Origin: Arthrinium phaeospermum
Taxonomy: Eukaryota; Ascomycota; Sordariomycetes; Amphisphaeriales; Apiosporaceae
Length of the DNA: 64,000 nucleotides
Assembly: GCA_006503535.1 (NCBI GenBank)
Contig: QYRS01000002.1
Location: 496,001-560,000 of the forward strand
Direction: 5' to 3'
In this document: positions 21,185-32,677 of the stretch, piece after piece
How positions within the stretch are numbered: position 1 is the stretch's first letter
How the letters are laid out: the number at the start of each line of letters is the position of its first letter
Program-made: the position numbers and the translations under genes
The notes under the pieces: generated by a model
Told to the model about the DNA's origin: nothing
The model's input: only the letters and a program-made list of their open reading frames with translations
The model's database searches: none

Positions 21185-22740
21185 ATGGCCATTAACTCGA
21201 TTGCCGATGTTGATTTGACACACTTGCTGCCACTGTTTGATGTCGGCCAGTCTGCTGAGTATCAATACTGGAAGAGTGACGGCGGTGCTTCGTGGCAGCT
21301 GAGATGCATTGGAGGACCAGGGTCGGGCAAGGTAGGTGGCCTCCGTCCCGAAATTAAACAACGTCATGTTCACACACCACCCGGCGCCTCCAGACAACCC
21401 TCTCTTGTCTGATCATCGAGGACCTCCGGTCCTCTTTTCACGGCCCTAAAACAGCCATAGTTTCCGTGTTCCTGCAAGGCCATGCCGTGAACGACAACTT
21501 TTCCACACAGCTACTTCTTGAGATACAACGCCAGCTGAAGCCCCTCTCAGACCTCGACAGAGAAGATGATGAGGGAGAGCCAGATGCAGCGCAAAAGCGG
21601 CTTGAAAATGAGGATGACTCACTGTACGAATGGATTCGGGACCAAGTAAAGCCCCTGGATCGGGCGTTTCTGGTAATCGACGACCTCGACCTAGCGTTCC
21701 ATGACATCATTCAGTACCGGGAACTCGAATCACAGCTATCCCAACTACAGGGCCTGGGCTTCAAGATTCTGACCACGTCGAGAGTGCCTTACCTGACTGG
21801 TGAGCTAAGGGGATGTGACGTCGAAACGCATACGGGGCCCGCGCAGCTGCGGTTTTGGTGGCATTGCGAAACCTGCGGGTCGGGAGCATACGACATCTGC
21901 CAGGACTGCAAGAACGCCGGCAATGGTTGCAACAACGCGTACGTCTCCTCTCCCACTCCTATATGCAAGTCAAAGCAGGTGATATCCTGGGCTGATACGA
22001 GCCTGCTTTTGATGGTTATTAGCGATCATGCCGGACTCTCCCTCGTCCACGAACCAAGCAAAGTCCAGTTCTACATTAGCCACTTCTTCCTCCCGGAAGG
22101 CCTGAGCGTGCTGGTGCGGGACGCCATACAGCGGGAGCATGGAGATCTGGGCCTGGACACCACCCCTGCGCAGACGTCGCCCGAGTCGCCACCAAGTCTT
22201 CCGCCCCTGTCGCAGCTGGGGCAGGAGCTCGCGGCTCCCGCGAACAAGACGGCAGGGGTGGCCGAACAACTTGTCGAAGAGACGGCGAGCCGCTCGGACG
22301 ATGTCGTGGCCGTTGCCCTCCTCCGACTGAATCATCTTTGGAAGGCCAAGACGCTGAAGGAGGCCCGGGCGGTCCCGGACCGGCTTCCCAGAGAGCTGCT
22401 GAACGTCTTCGACGCGGGTGTAGCCGACATTGCGGCGCAAACGTGCGACACCCAGCGGTCTTTGGGGCTGCAGTCTATCCGCATCGTGGGCAGGTTCGTG
22501 GAGCAGATCGAGACGCCCTACGAAGAACTGAAAGAGGGGCTGCGCGGGGCGTGGAAGGGGGACGAAAGCGAGCTAAATGCTGTTCTCGACTCGGAGGATG
22601 GGCTTGAACAGGCCCTCTTCGCCGCCCGGGGGTTTTTGACTAGCAGAAGGATCTGGGGTGGCATTTGGGTCAAGTGCTATCAAGTAGACTTTCACTTGTA
22701 CGTGGCCGAGAACTACTCGGACATTTTATCACAGCTATAG
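21185..22740 (+). CDS. NACHT-type P-loop NTPase with a ZZ-like zinc finger (NLR-like)
   Basis: Exon 1 is 21185-21331 and exon 2 is 21394-22740 (62-nt intron GTAGGT...CAG), giving 497 residues. The intron falls exactly after the Walker A lysine: GGPGSGK (43-49) joined to TTL. Walker B is FLVIDDLDLAF (141-151), and LTTSRVPYL (175-183) resembles the sensor region of STAND NTPases. A zinc finger follows: WWHCETCGSGAYDICQDCKN with cysteines 207, 210, 218, 221 and 228, the ZZ-like form seen in many fungal NACHT proteins. The C-terminal half is helical, without ankyrin, WD40 or TPR repeats, so no sensor repeat domain is seen. Fungal proteins of this type act in non-self recognition and cell death. 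A HET-domain gene follows 263 bp downstream on the same strand. Confidence 0.8.
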
Positions 22741-23003
22741 TAGAGTGTTTATGAACGAGACCGGAGTAATGTATTCAGTCTTTTCCTTGCTTCTGCTTAG
22801 AGAGTCGTAAAGGAGGGTAGCAAGGGTTCGAAAGGGGGGTAATCGTTTAGCCCCCACCCACATGTCAGCCGCAGCGCCAGACTAGTCCCTGCAGCCGGCT
22901 GTGCATTAAGTAAAGAAAAGACTAGGCCTCTACTTAGTCTGGTGCTGTAGTAAATCATCACATTTCTTGCGGTCACGCTTCAGGATCTGCATCTCTCCCC
23001 ATC

Positions 23004-25308
23004 ATGATCTGTCCCAGTTGCCACAGCTCCATTTTCGAAAGTGGTCGTGCATGGGGTCACCACCAGCTCGCCTCTTCTGCAGCCGAATACTGTACGCTTT
23101 GCGGATGGCAGGAGGAAGAGGCGCGGACCTGGATGGGTTCTGGCTTCAATGCAGCTCTGGCTAAGAACCACCTCTACCGTTGGACAGTCCACCGGTCGCC
23201 CAAGTTCCGAGAGAGCGAGGCATCATGCACCATACATTTCAGACCAAACGTCACCCAGTTCCCCCAGCTCCAAAACGCACCGACAAAGACATTCCACTTG
23301 ATTGGCGCAGGTGAGACCTCCCTCTCCCATCCTCTTGGCAGTCCGTCCCTTGGCAACGGTCTTGCAGAAAGCTGACACTTGGCGCCACGCACAGAGTCGG
23401 TCCGCGTGAACCTTTCTCTCGCCGACAGGCTCGGCACCGAGAGCGTCGGGCCCCAGCTGGATGCCTGGCTGGAGCACTGCCGCACCGCGCACACCGGCCG
23501 CTGCGCCGTCCCGGAGAGCCCGTCCTGGGTCCCGAAGCGCCTGGTCGACCTCGACGCCCTCGCCGAGGGCCGCGTCGTCGTCCGGGAGACCGCGCCGTTG
23601 CCCGGGCCCAAGCCGCGTTTCGTCACGCTGAGCCACTGCTGGGGCGGCCCGGAGGGGCCGCAGATGATCCGCCTCCTCCCGGAGAACCGCGCGACGTTCA
23701 CGGACCCCGACGCGGGCATCCAGGTGGAACAGCTCCCGCGCAACTTCCGCGACGCGGTCGAGATCGCGCGGCTCCTGAGGGCGCGGTACATCTGGATCGA
23801 CTCCTTGTGCATCCTGCAGGACGGCGAGGAGTTCAAGACGGAGGGGCAGCTGATGCACCTCGTCTACCGCCATTCGTACTGCAACCTCGCCGCCGCCGCC
23901 AGCCGCGACTGTGAGGGCGGGCTCTTCCAGGAGCGGCAGAAGATCGAAAGCTTTGGCGGGGACGTCGTCGAGACCTCCGAAAGGTCCCGCTTCGGGAAGG
24001 GGGAGTGGAGGGTGTTTCATTCCGAGTATTGGTCCGACCAGCTGCTGATGGAGCCTCTGTACCGCCGCGGCTGGGTCTTCCAGGGTAAGTAGGCGCACTG
24101 GCTTTTGTCATATGAGCAGAATGGGGTGGGTCTCCGGCTAATTAACCGTCATGACAGAACGGATGCTGTCGCCTCGCATCCTCCACTTCGCGGCCGGCCA
24201 GGTCTTCTGGGACTGCGCCTCCACCACCGCCTGCGAAGTCCTGCCCGACGGCCTGCCCTGGCAGCTCGACGCCGCGTCGTCGACGGAGCGCTACTGGCGG
24301 GAGCGGCTGCAGCTGATCCAGAAACAAAACACCGACAGCACCGCCACGAAGCCCCAGAAGGTCTTCTTCGGGTCGGCCGACGTCTCCTTCGAGACCTTCT
24401 GGCGCGAGGCCGTCGCCAACTACACCGCCTGCGACCTAACGCAAAACACGGACCGGCTGCTCGCCGTCTGGGGCGTCGCCAAGCTCGTGCGCGACCAGTT
24501 CCGGCTCGACCACGGCGCGGAGGACTACGGGGTCGGGCTCTGGTCGTCGCGGCTGGCGGAGCAGCTGGGGTGGCGGTCGCGGGATCCCCATAGGGCGCAG
24601 AGGTCGCCGGGGCTGGCGCGGCGCTGGCCCAGCTGGTCGTGGGCGTCGCTCGTGGGGGCGATTGATCTGCAGCCGCGGTCCTCGGAGCCCGGGCAGTTTT
24701 ACACGGCCACGGATCATCGGGGCGGCGCCGTGGGGTTTGAGCTGGAGGCTGGGGATGTGGACGGTCAGGGGGGCGGCGGCGGCTCGGATGATGATGTGCC
24801 GCGCGAACTGCGGACGAAGCGCTTGGCTGTGCGGAGTGTGTTCGTGGGGATAGCACTCGAGGGGCAAGGGATCGCCACCAACGAAGAAACGACTAAAGGG
24901 GGACTCGGCCAAGACAGCATCCACGCGTATACATTCCGTCTCGTGTACCAAGACGGGCTTGTGGGGGATCAACCTACGGGCACTTTCAGAGCATTTCCAG
25001 ATTCCGTATCCGATTTCATCCACTACCCCGATGCTGAGTGCTACCTGGTCGTCCTGACAGCCAGCGGCAACCAGGATGAGGCCTGGGATGCGGACTCATG
25101 GGCAAGTTATGGAGAACAGGTAACGTCTGCGCCTTCTTGGGTCCATGGTACCGGTATCATCGTCGTGAAAGCGGCACCAAGTGAGAAGGACGGAGAAGAG
25201 ACTCAAGAGCAGTATCGGAGGATAGGGGTTTGTAACTATGAGGGCCTAGGTTCAGATGATTTCCACAGGCTAGAGCAGTCTCATGTATCTGATATATGGT
25301 TGGTCTGA
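23004..25308 (+). CDS. HET-domain (heterokaryon incompatibility) protein
   Basis: Three exons, 23004-23310, 23395-24084 and 24158-25308, give 715 residues; introns of 84 and 73 nt have consensus ends and a GCTGAC branch site in the first. The N-terminus carries a zinc-ribbon-like pair, CPSC (3-6) and CTLC (30-33). The HET domain spans about 175-345: RFVTLSHCWGG (177-187), LPRNFRDAVEIARLL, then YIWIDSLCILQDGEEF, then MHLVYRHSYCNLAAAASRDC, and RRGWVFQERMLSPRILHF across the second splice. The C-terminal part is variable, as usual in the family. HET domains trigger cell death when incompatible cells fuse. Its position directly after the NACHT-ZZ gene suggests that the NTPase could be its partner; this is inference. 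Confidence 0.88.
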
Positions 25309-25391
25309 CCTCTTCGTACCATCGAGATGAACTAGCTTGTTGACGAAATGTACACTTTGTTTCTGGTCAGCATCACGCAACGACCAATTCT
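25309..25391. other. Convergent 3' spacer
   Basis: Only 83 bp separate the HET stop codon from the stop of the opposing oxygenase gene, so their 3' UTRs must overlap. Confidence 0.6.
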
Positions 25392-26550
25392 TCAACTCAG
25401 CACCCCCCTCCCTCCCGCCAGAACCCGATCGAGGTCGGCCCCGTTCCTCTGGCCCCTGAGCGCCCCGAACTTCTGCCTAATCCACTCGCCGCTCGTGACC
25501 TCGCGGCTTTCGCGGTGGCTAGTCTCGTTTTCCGGCCGCGGAATGCGCGGACTGTCCAGGACGCGCAGCACGGTGCCGTCCTCGGGCCGCATCAGGTAGG
25601 CGAGGCTGTAGCGCTCCGGCATGGGCCGCCCGTCGACGGGGCCGACACGGTGCAGGGCGCTCTTGAGGAGGCCGTTGGTCATGATGGACAGGCAGTCGCC
25701 GACGTTGACGACGGCGTGGCCGCGCCGGGGCTCCACGTACCGCCACGGGCACGGCTCCGATGCAGTAGTATCCGCATCGTGGGCGTCCGGCGGCAGGACC
25801 TGCAGGCCCGGCACGGTGGAGAAGACAAAGGTCAGGCTGCCGAGGTCCGTGTGCGGCGTCTGGGGCAGGCCGCTCGCCGCGTCCTGGGAGGCATGGTATT
25901 TGAGCAGACGCAGGATGTCGGGCGAGGGGCGCGAGAGGCTCTGGAAGTCCTCGAAGCGCTGGCCCGCAGGGAGGGAAAGAGAGGTCGACAGGGAGCTCAG
26001 GACAACGTGCGCGGCAGTACTCAGTCCCTGGACCAGGCTGCGGAGAGACGGGGTGTACGTGGCGATGGCGGGGGGATATGGAAATGGATCTTTGGAGAGT
26101 TGGAGGAGCCCGTTGCGTGGAAGCTAGAGATTTTGTTAAGCAGGCCGCTGGATTCCCTTTCCTGTATTAGTGGATGAAAACACTTACCACCCAGCTCTCA
26201 AAGCCATCGCTGTTGCCGGACTTGCTGACAATGTTGCGACCCTTTGGCTTGTAGCCGTTCACCTTGAGCTCCGAAATCTGGTCGACATCAAACAAGGTCT
26301 TGATATCGGAGGGGTAGCCGAAGAGCTTCTCAGCCAATTCAGAAACAGACTCTATGTCTTTCACCAGTGTTGACCAAAGCCTGGACTGTGTGAAGTCCAA
26401 ATAGAAGAAGCCATCTTCCATGCACGCTTGAAGAAGCAGCGCCTGTTCCGAGACCGATCCAGACTGTAACTTGTGTAATGACAAGGTGTGAAGTTGCCCA
26501 AGTCTCTCGGCGGGAATGTTCAGGTGCTCTGGACGTGGAGTATGTGACAT
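25392..26550 (-). CDS. 2-oxoglutarate/Fe(II) oxygenase, isopenicillin N synthase-like
   Basis: Exon 1 is 26550-26188 and exon 2 is 26123-25392, with a 64-nt intron (GTAAGT...CTAG), giving 364 residues. The N-terminal DIOX_N region (QACMEDGFFYLDFTQSRLWS) is followed by the double-stranded beta helix. The iron ligands are H212 and D214 in TPHTDLGSLTFVF and H279 in SALHRVGP; R292 and S294 (ERYSLAYL) bind 2-oxoglutarate. NVGDCLSIMTNGLLKSALHR is a typical block of this family. Such enzymes hydroxylate, desaturate or cyclise small molecules, often in secondary metabolism. The substrate cannot be told. It opens the run of enzyme and transporter genes up to 37.5 kb. Confidence 0.88.
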
Positions 26551-27163
26551 GTTGGCCGGGAGTAGAGCGAACGCGTCTGATGGTGGCGTGCCTGTTCAGC
26601 AGCGAGCACGTCCAGCTGTCTAGTATTATGTACAGAAGATCGATGGCCTGTTTAGTACCCTTATAAAAGACTTAGACTCGAAAGACGGCAAGGACGTCCG
26701 TGTGCAAGAGCCCGAGTAGTCAAAGTTGCACCGTTTGAGCCATGTACTATTGGTGCTTGACCGCTCGGTCGGGATCAGCGCAACCATGAGGAGCAAGGCT
26801 TGCAGATGCGTCTTGCGAAGTCACTAGTATCACGTTGGATTCAGCAACTATCTTGCATCAACCCATCTGGGTCATAATACCCATAATATTCATGATTGGC
26901 TAGTACGACAAGATGGCTAGGCTCTGCGCTGACCATAAAGACCTACACATACAACCCGACATTCGACAATATGACGTTCTATGAATGTGATTACATGGAC
27001 ACCGAAGTACCGCACAGCGAAATCCACTAATACTGGGTGCGGATTGTAAACAAAGCGGTTGTGTTCAAAGCCACGCGTCTTGTCGCATCGTATGGCCCTT
27101 AATGGCAACCAGGCAAATTAAAAAAAAGGAAAAAGAAGAAGGAACCCTTAGAAAAAAAGAAAG
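26551..27163. other. Intergenic region
   Basis: Shared upstream DNA of the oxygenase gene. No coding signal seen. A purine-rich A/G run lies at 27118-27162, next to the tRNA-like sequence. Confidence 0.4.
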
Positions 27164-27237
27164 TGACCGCAGAGGGAGTTGAACCCTCTTGCCTTTAAGT
27201 ATATGAATAAGAATACTACCGCTAGGCTACACCGGCC
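27164..27237 (-). tRNA. tRNA-like sequence, probably a decayed tRNA gene
   Basis: Seventy-four bases on the minus strand have tRNA length, an A-box-like TAGCCTAGCGG, a B box GGTTCAACTCC, and a perfect five-pair T arm (GAGGG/CCCTC). The acceptor stem pairs at five of seven positions (GGCCGGT/TGCGGTC), but the D stem and most of the anticodon stem do not pair. No anticodon can be assigned. It is most likely a mutated tRNA copy. Confidence 0.4.
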
Positions 27238-27686
27238 CGGTCAAGGGAACTACAAGTCAAATCGGGTTATAAAGGTTGGCTGAGACTTGTTTGCTTCTAG
27301 GGGTGGTGGGTGAGGAGACACAAGGTTTGTTGTTGTTATGGTTCGTTGAGCGGGTTGACAGGCTGAGGCGGGGAAGACCCAGACGACGTCAAAGACATCA
27401 CCAAACAAAGTAATGCGAAAACTATATTATTAATCATAGGTACCATAATTACATCGTGGGTAATCTTGAGTTTTATACAATAGGTTATCTTGGCCGCAAA
27501 AGATTGTAGACCAAGCCGTTGTCTTTCGATAAGCCCAAAAAGGGACCTAGAGGTAATAAGAACACGGTAAAAAAAACCCTAGGTTCCATGTGTCGATAAA
27601 TCCAGCGTCGAATTCATCAAGAATCCAGTCACCTTGCCATCCCCCTTCAAGCCAGAAGATGAATATTAGTAGGTCCACCCGCAGCC
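27238..27686. other. 3' flank of the transporter gene
   Basis: No coding signal; AT-rich around 27415-27480. Confidence 0.4.
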
Positions 27687-29929
27687 TCATGATTTCCTGT
27701 CCTCCTCCGAGACCTCGGACGGCTCCAGGGGGTGCCGCCGCCACGCCCCCAGGCAAGCCAGCAGCGCCGCGGCCGACAAGCCCGCCGCGATCTTGTTGAG
27801 CAGGTTGAACGCCTCGCCGTAGGCCTGGACCGCCGCCTCCCGGACCGCGGGCGGCAGATGTTTGATGGTCGCGGGCGACGTCAGGATCGCTTCCACGCCC
27901 CCGGGCCCAGCTTGCCGTGCTGCAGCTTGGCGGCGACGAGCTCGGAGATGACGGCTTGCGCGATGGCGACGCCGACCAGGCCGCCCAGGATGCGGACCTG
28001 GGTCACGGCGCCGACTGTTATGCCTGGGCGTGGGGGGAGCAAGGGTCAGCAAGAGGCGCTTTCCTTGAAGGGGGGGGGGGATATGGGATGGGGGCTCGGA
28101 AGCCGTAATTATGTGACATACCGGAATCCTTTCCGGTTACTTCCATTCTAGCGAGGATGATGAAGCCTTTCGTCGCATGGTTAGTTGGCCGTCTCTCTCG
28201 TAGCGTGTCTCGGTTGGGGGAGGGCTATTATCTCACTGCTCAGCGTAAATCCGAAACCCAGGCCCAGCATAGCCTGGTATCCATATTGCGCCGGGGCCAC
28301 GTCCCCGGTCGTCGGCAGGGTGGTCATGAGCCCCAGGGCGACCGTCTGCAGGCAAAAGGACGAGGCCAAGATGTACCAGCTGATGTTCCAGTAGCGAACG
28401 ATAGACCCGCCGACGCCCGCTCCGACGGCCGACAGCATCAGAAGAGGGAGCATGCGGATACCAGCATCAAAGGCGGACATGCCGTTCTGCAGCTGGAACC
28501 GCTGCGGTAGGTATATGGTGGTGATCATGAAGGGGAAGCCGGTGATGAAAGAGGTCCTGTCTTGGTGGTGAGCATGACGACTGCAGTGACACGGAGCCAC
28601 GCGAGTTACTTTCATGGAAAAAGGGGGGAGGAAAGAGGGAGATGTCGAAGGCACGCTCCTGCTCAAGGAAAAGCCGATACGTACAGGAAGATGGAGCCTA
28701 GCACTCGCGTCTGGACCAGGTTGATCGGGAACAGCGGCAGCATTCGGACCTGGGGGATCTTGGCGTTCGACACAAGCCACTCCCAGACGACGAAGCCGGT
28801 GCTGGCCACGGCGCTGGCGGTGATCGTGGCGACGATGTCGGGACTTGTCCAGGCCTGGCGGGCGCCGCCCTTTTCGACCGCGTAGATGAAGGCGACGGCC
28901 CCCGCCAGCGACAGGAGCATCCCCGGGTAGTCCACGAAGCTGAAAGTCCGCCGTCTCAAGGGTAGCGGCTGGCTGTTGACGGGGAAAACCCAGGCAATAA
29001 CGCATAGGATGAAGAGACCGACTGGGACACTAGATGAAGAGTTGGCTAGATCAGTTAACGGTCTTTGACGTTGATGCTAAAATTTCATTGGGGGCATACT
29101 TGACGAAGAAGACCCATCTCCAACTGCTGCGGGTGGTGATGACGCCGCCCAAGACGGGCCCAAGCAAGCTTGCGAAGGCAAAGGTCGGTCCCAGTAGGCC
29201 GGTAGCAATGCCGATGTATTTAAAGGGGGTGACCTCTATCATCACGGACATGCCGAGACTGTACAGGCCGGCCCCGCCTATCCCCTGGAAGGCCCGGAGG
29301 ATGATGCTGTACGTTGTTCAGTTAGTCATTCTAGTTACGAAGATCAACAGAGACTAGCAACAATAGAAGGGCAACTCACAGCTGGGTCATTGACTGTGCG
29401 GCACCACAGGCCGCGGAGAAGCTCGTGAAGATGACGATGGCGGTGATGAGGGTCGGCTTTCTCCCGAAGAGGTCGCTCAGGCGGGCGAAGATGATGAGGA
29501 AGCCTGAAATTTCGCCACTTGGGTGTCAGCATTGTAGATCGTGTTTCCAGACCCCAGGGGAATTGGGAACGGCGACGGACTCGTGTAGGTGATCAGATAG
29601 GAAGCGACGACCCAATTCGCATTTTGGCCATCTTCGAAGGCGGCGGAGATGGTGACCAACGATGTCGCTATGATGCTCATCTCCAAGCTCGCCATGAAGA
29701 GCCCGCAAAGGAGGCTGCCAAGAGGACGGGATTGTCAGTCAACATCATCCTCAGGAAATAACTGTAGAAAAATCGCAGGATTCGCAGATAATACTCTCTA
29801 AACATACCAGAAATGGGTGACCCAAAGGCGCCACCCTGATAAAGGGTCGAGCTTCGCCACCTGAAGCCCATCGGAAGTCACGTCTGGCTCGCGTCGGAGG
29901 AGGTCGATGCTACTGACGGGAAGTAGCAT
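27687..29929 (-). CDS. MFS drug:H+ antiporter (DHA2 family) with a one-base frame break
   Basis: Eight exons by hand: 29929-29808, 29714-29581, 29503-29380, 29306-29100, 29029-28685, 28556-28237, 28166-28122 and 28023-27687. Phases agree throughout, and the last internal introns show CCAACTAACC and similar branch sites. Family motifs include LFMASLEMSIIATSLVTISA (helix 1), FARLSDLFGRKPTLI (motif A), WRWVFFVNVPVGLF and VTQVRILGGLVGVAIAQAVI. Exporters of this family pump toxic metabolites or drugs at the plasma membrane. In the last exon the frame breaks at a five-base G run (plus-strand C at 27898-27902): one frame reads KLGPGAWKRS and stops, the next reads GGVEAILTSPATIKHLPPAV to the natural end. 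With one more base the protein is about 544 residues, normal for the family. As written, the last helix is lost. Confidence 0.8.
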
Positions 29930-30581
29930 TTCCGGGCCCCCAAGGGCTGGGACTGCCGTGGAGGATGGTCGTGCAATCGAGTGTCGTCCATGTCGGTTGG
30001 GGGGGTAAGTAGTTCTCTTGAAGAGCTCTCCGAAACGAAAATTGCATAGATAGAGCTAAGACCACTAGGGTTGGCCTGACGGGTGGTTCGAAAAGATACC
30101 AACTACAGTAGATGGTGATGTCGGATAATTCGTATTATCAAGCAACGTTGTGCCAGTGATTTTCCTGTCGTCAAGTTTTCGTATTATGGACCGAAGTCTT
30201 ATGTGTCACATTGTTTACTTATGCAACATCCACGAGCGCTACAGATTCTCTAACGTGCTCAAAACAACGTGGAGGTGCTGCTGAGATCGGAGATCTGGTG
30301 CCCCTCAACGGAATCGTTGGCACTAAGAGCACGTTACTCAACGACAGCGTAAACTCAAACGGAGAGGTGTTACGAAACGGCCATGTGAAAGTGATTGATG
30401 GGGTTCGAGACATTATATGAAGTAAGGTGTGTTCTCCTACCGATATCGCCTTTTTCAATGGAGTTGGTGAGGGGTAGACCTTGAAGTCACACGAGCTCCC
30501 CCTATTCTGTCCACCAAAGAGCTCATATGCCTCAATCCCCTCACCGTTGCTCAACTGCAAATCAATCTACTCCAAGAAGAG
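29930..30581. other. Intergenic region
   Basis: Upstream DNA of the transporter and 3' flank of the flavoenzyme. No coding signal, RNA gene or repeat seen. Confidence 0.4.
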
Positions 30582-32078
30582 CTAATATGCATGCCCGTAA
30601 GGGCGCTGCGGCGTACTGAGCTGGATATACCCACGGTGCTCCAGTTTGTCCCCATCCTCCAGCAGGTCCCGGTACCACCTGTCAAAGTCCTCCAGATACG
30701 CCCCCGCCATCCCCTCGTCGCTCGCGTCGAACGGCTCCTCCCCCCGCGCCACTTGCGTGAGCTGCGTCCCCGCGAGCCGGAACCCGCGCCCCAGGTCCTC
30801 GAGCCCCTCCACGGGCCGGATCGCGCTCCAGACGCGCCCCTCCAGGATATCGCACGCCAGACGCGGCTCCTGCGCCGCCGGCCGCGCCAGCCCCACCCCG
30901 TCCACGGTCCCCAGCGCGTCCACCATGGCTGCCGCCGACCGCAGCCCGCCCGTGATGAATGCCTTGGTTGTCCGCGCGCCCGGCGGGCCCAGCCCCGGCA
31001 CGACTGCGTCGGCGAACTCGAGGAAGAAGGCCTCGCGTTTGCGGGTGCTTTCGCGCTCGTCCCACGTCATGCCGAAGTCCTCCCAGTTCCCGCCCGTCAG
31101 CTCGATAAAGTCGAACCCGGCCTCCGCGAACGCGGCGCACATCTCGCGCGCCTGTTCGGGCGTCATGCCGCCGTCCTGGAACTCGACGCTGTTCAGCTTC
31201 AGGCCCAGGACGAACCCCTTCTTCGGGACGACGCGGCGGACGGCCGTCGCGATCTCGAGGACGATGCGGATGCGGTTCGCGAGGGGGCCGCCGTAGGCGT
31301 CGGTGCGCTGGTTGTAGCGCGGCGACAGGAACTGGGCTAGCAGGTAGCCATGCCCGGCGTGCAGGGCGACGCCGTCGAAGCCCGCCCGCGCCAGATAAGC
31401 CGCCGCGTGCGCGAAGCCGGTGACGACGCGGTCGATGTCGGCCTGGGTCGCCGCGCGGGGCACGGCGTAGCGGCCGTACGTCTCGCGGGCGGGGACCTGG
31501 ATGGCGCTCGGGGCGATGGTGTCCTTACGTATACGGGCGAAGAGTTGCCCGCCCGGGTGCGCCACCTCGCCGATGATCAGGGAGCCGTCGCGCTGGGCCG
31601 CCGCGGCGAGGGCGCGGAAGGCTTCGAAGCGCGGGGCGCCGCTGGTGGGGGGGTCGGCGGGCGTGATGATGTTCTCGCCGACGGAGTTCATCATGTCGTA
31701 CTCGATGGCGATGTTGCCGGTGATGATCATGCCGAAGCTGTTGGCGCCTTCGCCCCACCTGCAATAGAGACAAATATCAGCTCTGTTACGTCTTTCATCT
31801 GTTCCATCTTTTGGCTTTCGCGCCTGGGAAGAGGGACGTCGGTCGTCTGTCGAGGACTGACAGGCCAACTATTTTACTTACCGTCGGTAAAGCTCAATTG
31901 TCTCTTTGGTGGGTATGCCACGCTCCTGGATATTCTTGGCACTCCATGTGGCGAGATCTTCGGCCATGGCAGCTTTCATGATGCGGTTCTTGACGACTCT
32001 CCCGGAAGGCTCTAACACAAGTGGCTGGGCCAGGGGCGAGACATCAACGGGAACTCCGGGCCAACGTCGTACAGGCAT
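30582..32078 (-). CDS. NADH:flavin oxidoreductase / old yellow enzyme family
   Basis: Exon 1 is 32078-31882 and exon 2 is 31758-30582 (123-nt intron GTAAGT...TTGCAG), giving 457 residues. The frame continues upstream of the ATG from a non-ATG codon; MPVRRWPGVPVDVSPLAQPL is the usual start of this family. FMN-dependent TIM barrel motifs: VVKNRIMKAAMAE, WGEGANSFGMIITGNI, GFDGVALHAGHGYLLAQFLS followed by PRYNQRTDAYGG (active-site His pair and phosphate loop), FIELTGGNWEDFG, and AFITGGLRSAAAMVDAL. These enzymes reduce activated C=C bonds. Its position between a transporter and a regulator suggests a metabolic cluster. A broken second member of the family lies at 35.1-35.5 kb. Confidence 0.88.
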
Positions 32079-32677
32079 GTTGCTGGCTTTTGATGATACA
32101 CAGGAATCTTCAGTTGAGAATAGGATGGGCTTTTGGACTTGTTCGCTCAATTGCCAGTTGAAGATAGTTGTCCTGAATTTCGATCTGCTGTGGCCACGCG
32201 ATACGTCTTATGGCTCGGGTCGGAAACTGATCCTTTTATACACAAGTCTAACCCAGAATGTCCTAGAAAATCGTCTTTGCCTCTCCTTCCATCTGGTCAG
32301 CTCAAGTAGCACCCTGGTTGTGCACTGTGGTTGTATGGGCTCCACATGGGTCAGATTCAGTAAGCGAAATGCAGAACACACGAAAGGGGCTACATCTCGA
32401 GATCTTTCCTATTTGGGGTCGCGCAAGTAACCGCCAATGAAGACTTGCTTGAGTTATACGCATTTGAGAATCATGCCATCCATGATATATCACGTGAAGC
32501 ACATATTGTCTACATTCTTGCTTCGTCCAGTCACTACGAAAACTCGGGTATGCTGTCACTTATTTTTGCCACATAGTCGCATAAAAGAACTCCAGAACCT
32601 TCTATCTAAATGATCAAATACTACTCTTATCTCGAGGCGCTTGATTAACAGGATAATAGCTCAATCTATGGTACATT
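32079..32677. other. Intergenic region
   Basis: Promoter side of the old yellow enzyme and 3' side of the regulator gene. No coding signal seen. Confidence 0.4.

Noticed and set aside
24149..24856. 235-codon minus-strand frame
   Set aside because: Antisense to the HET exon and made almost only of Arg, Pro and Ala.
30591..32015. Plus-strand frames of 216-249 codons and a 221-codon frame
   Set aside because: Antisense to the old yellow enzyme, which has clear family blocks.
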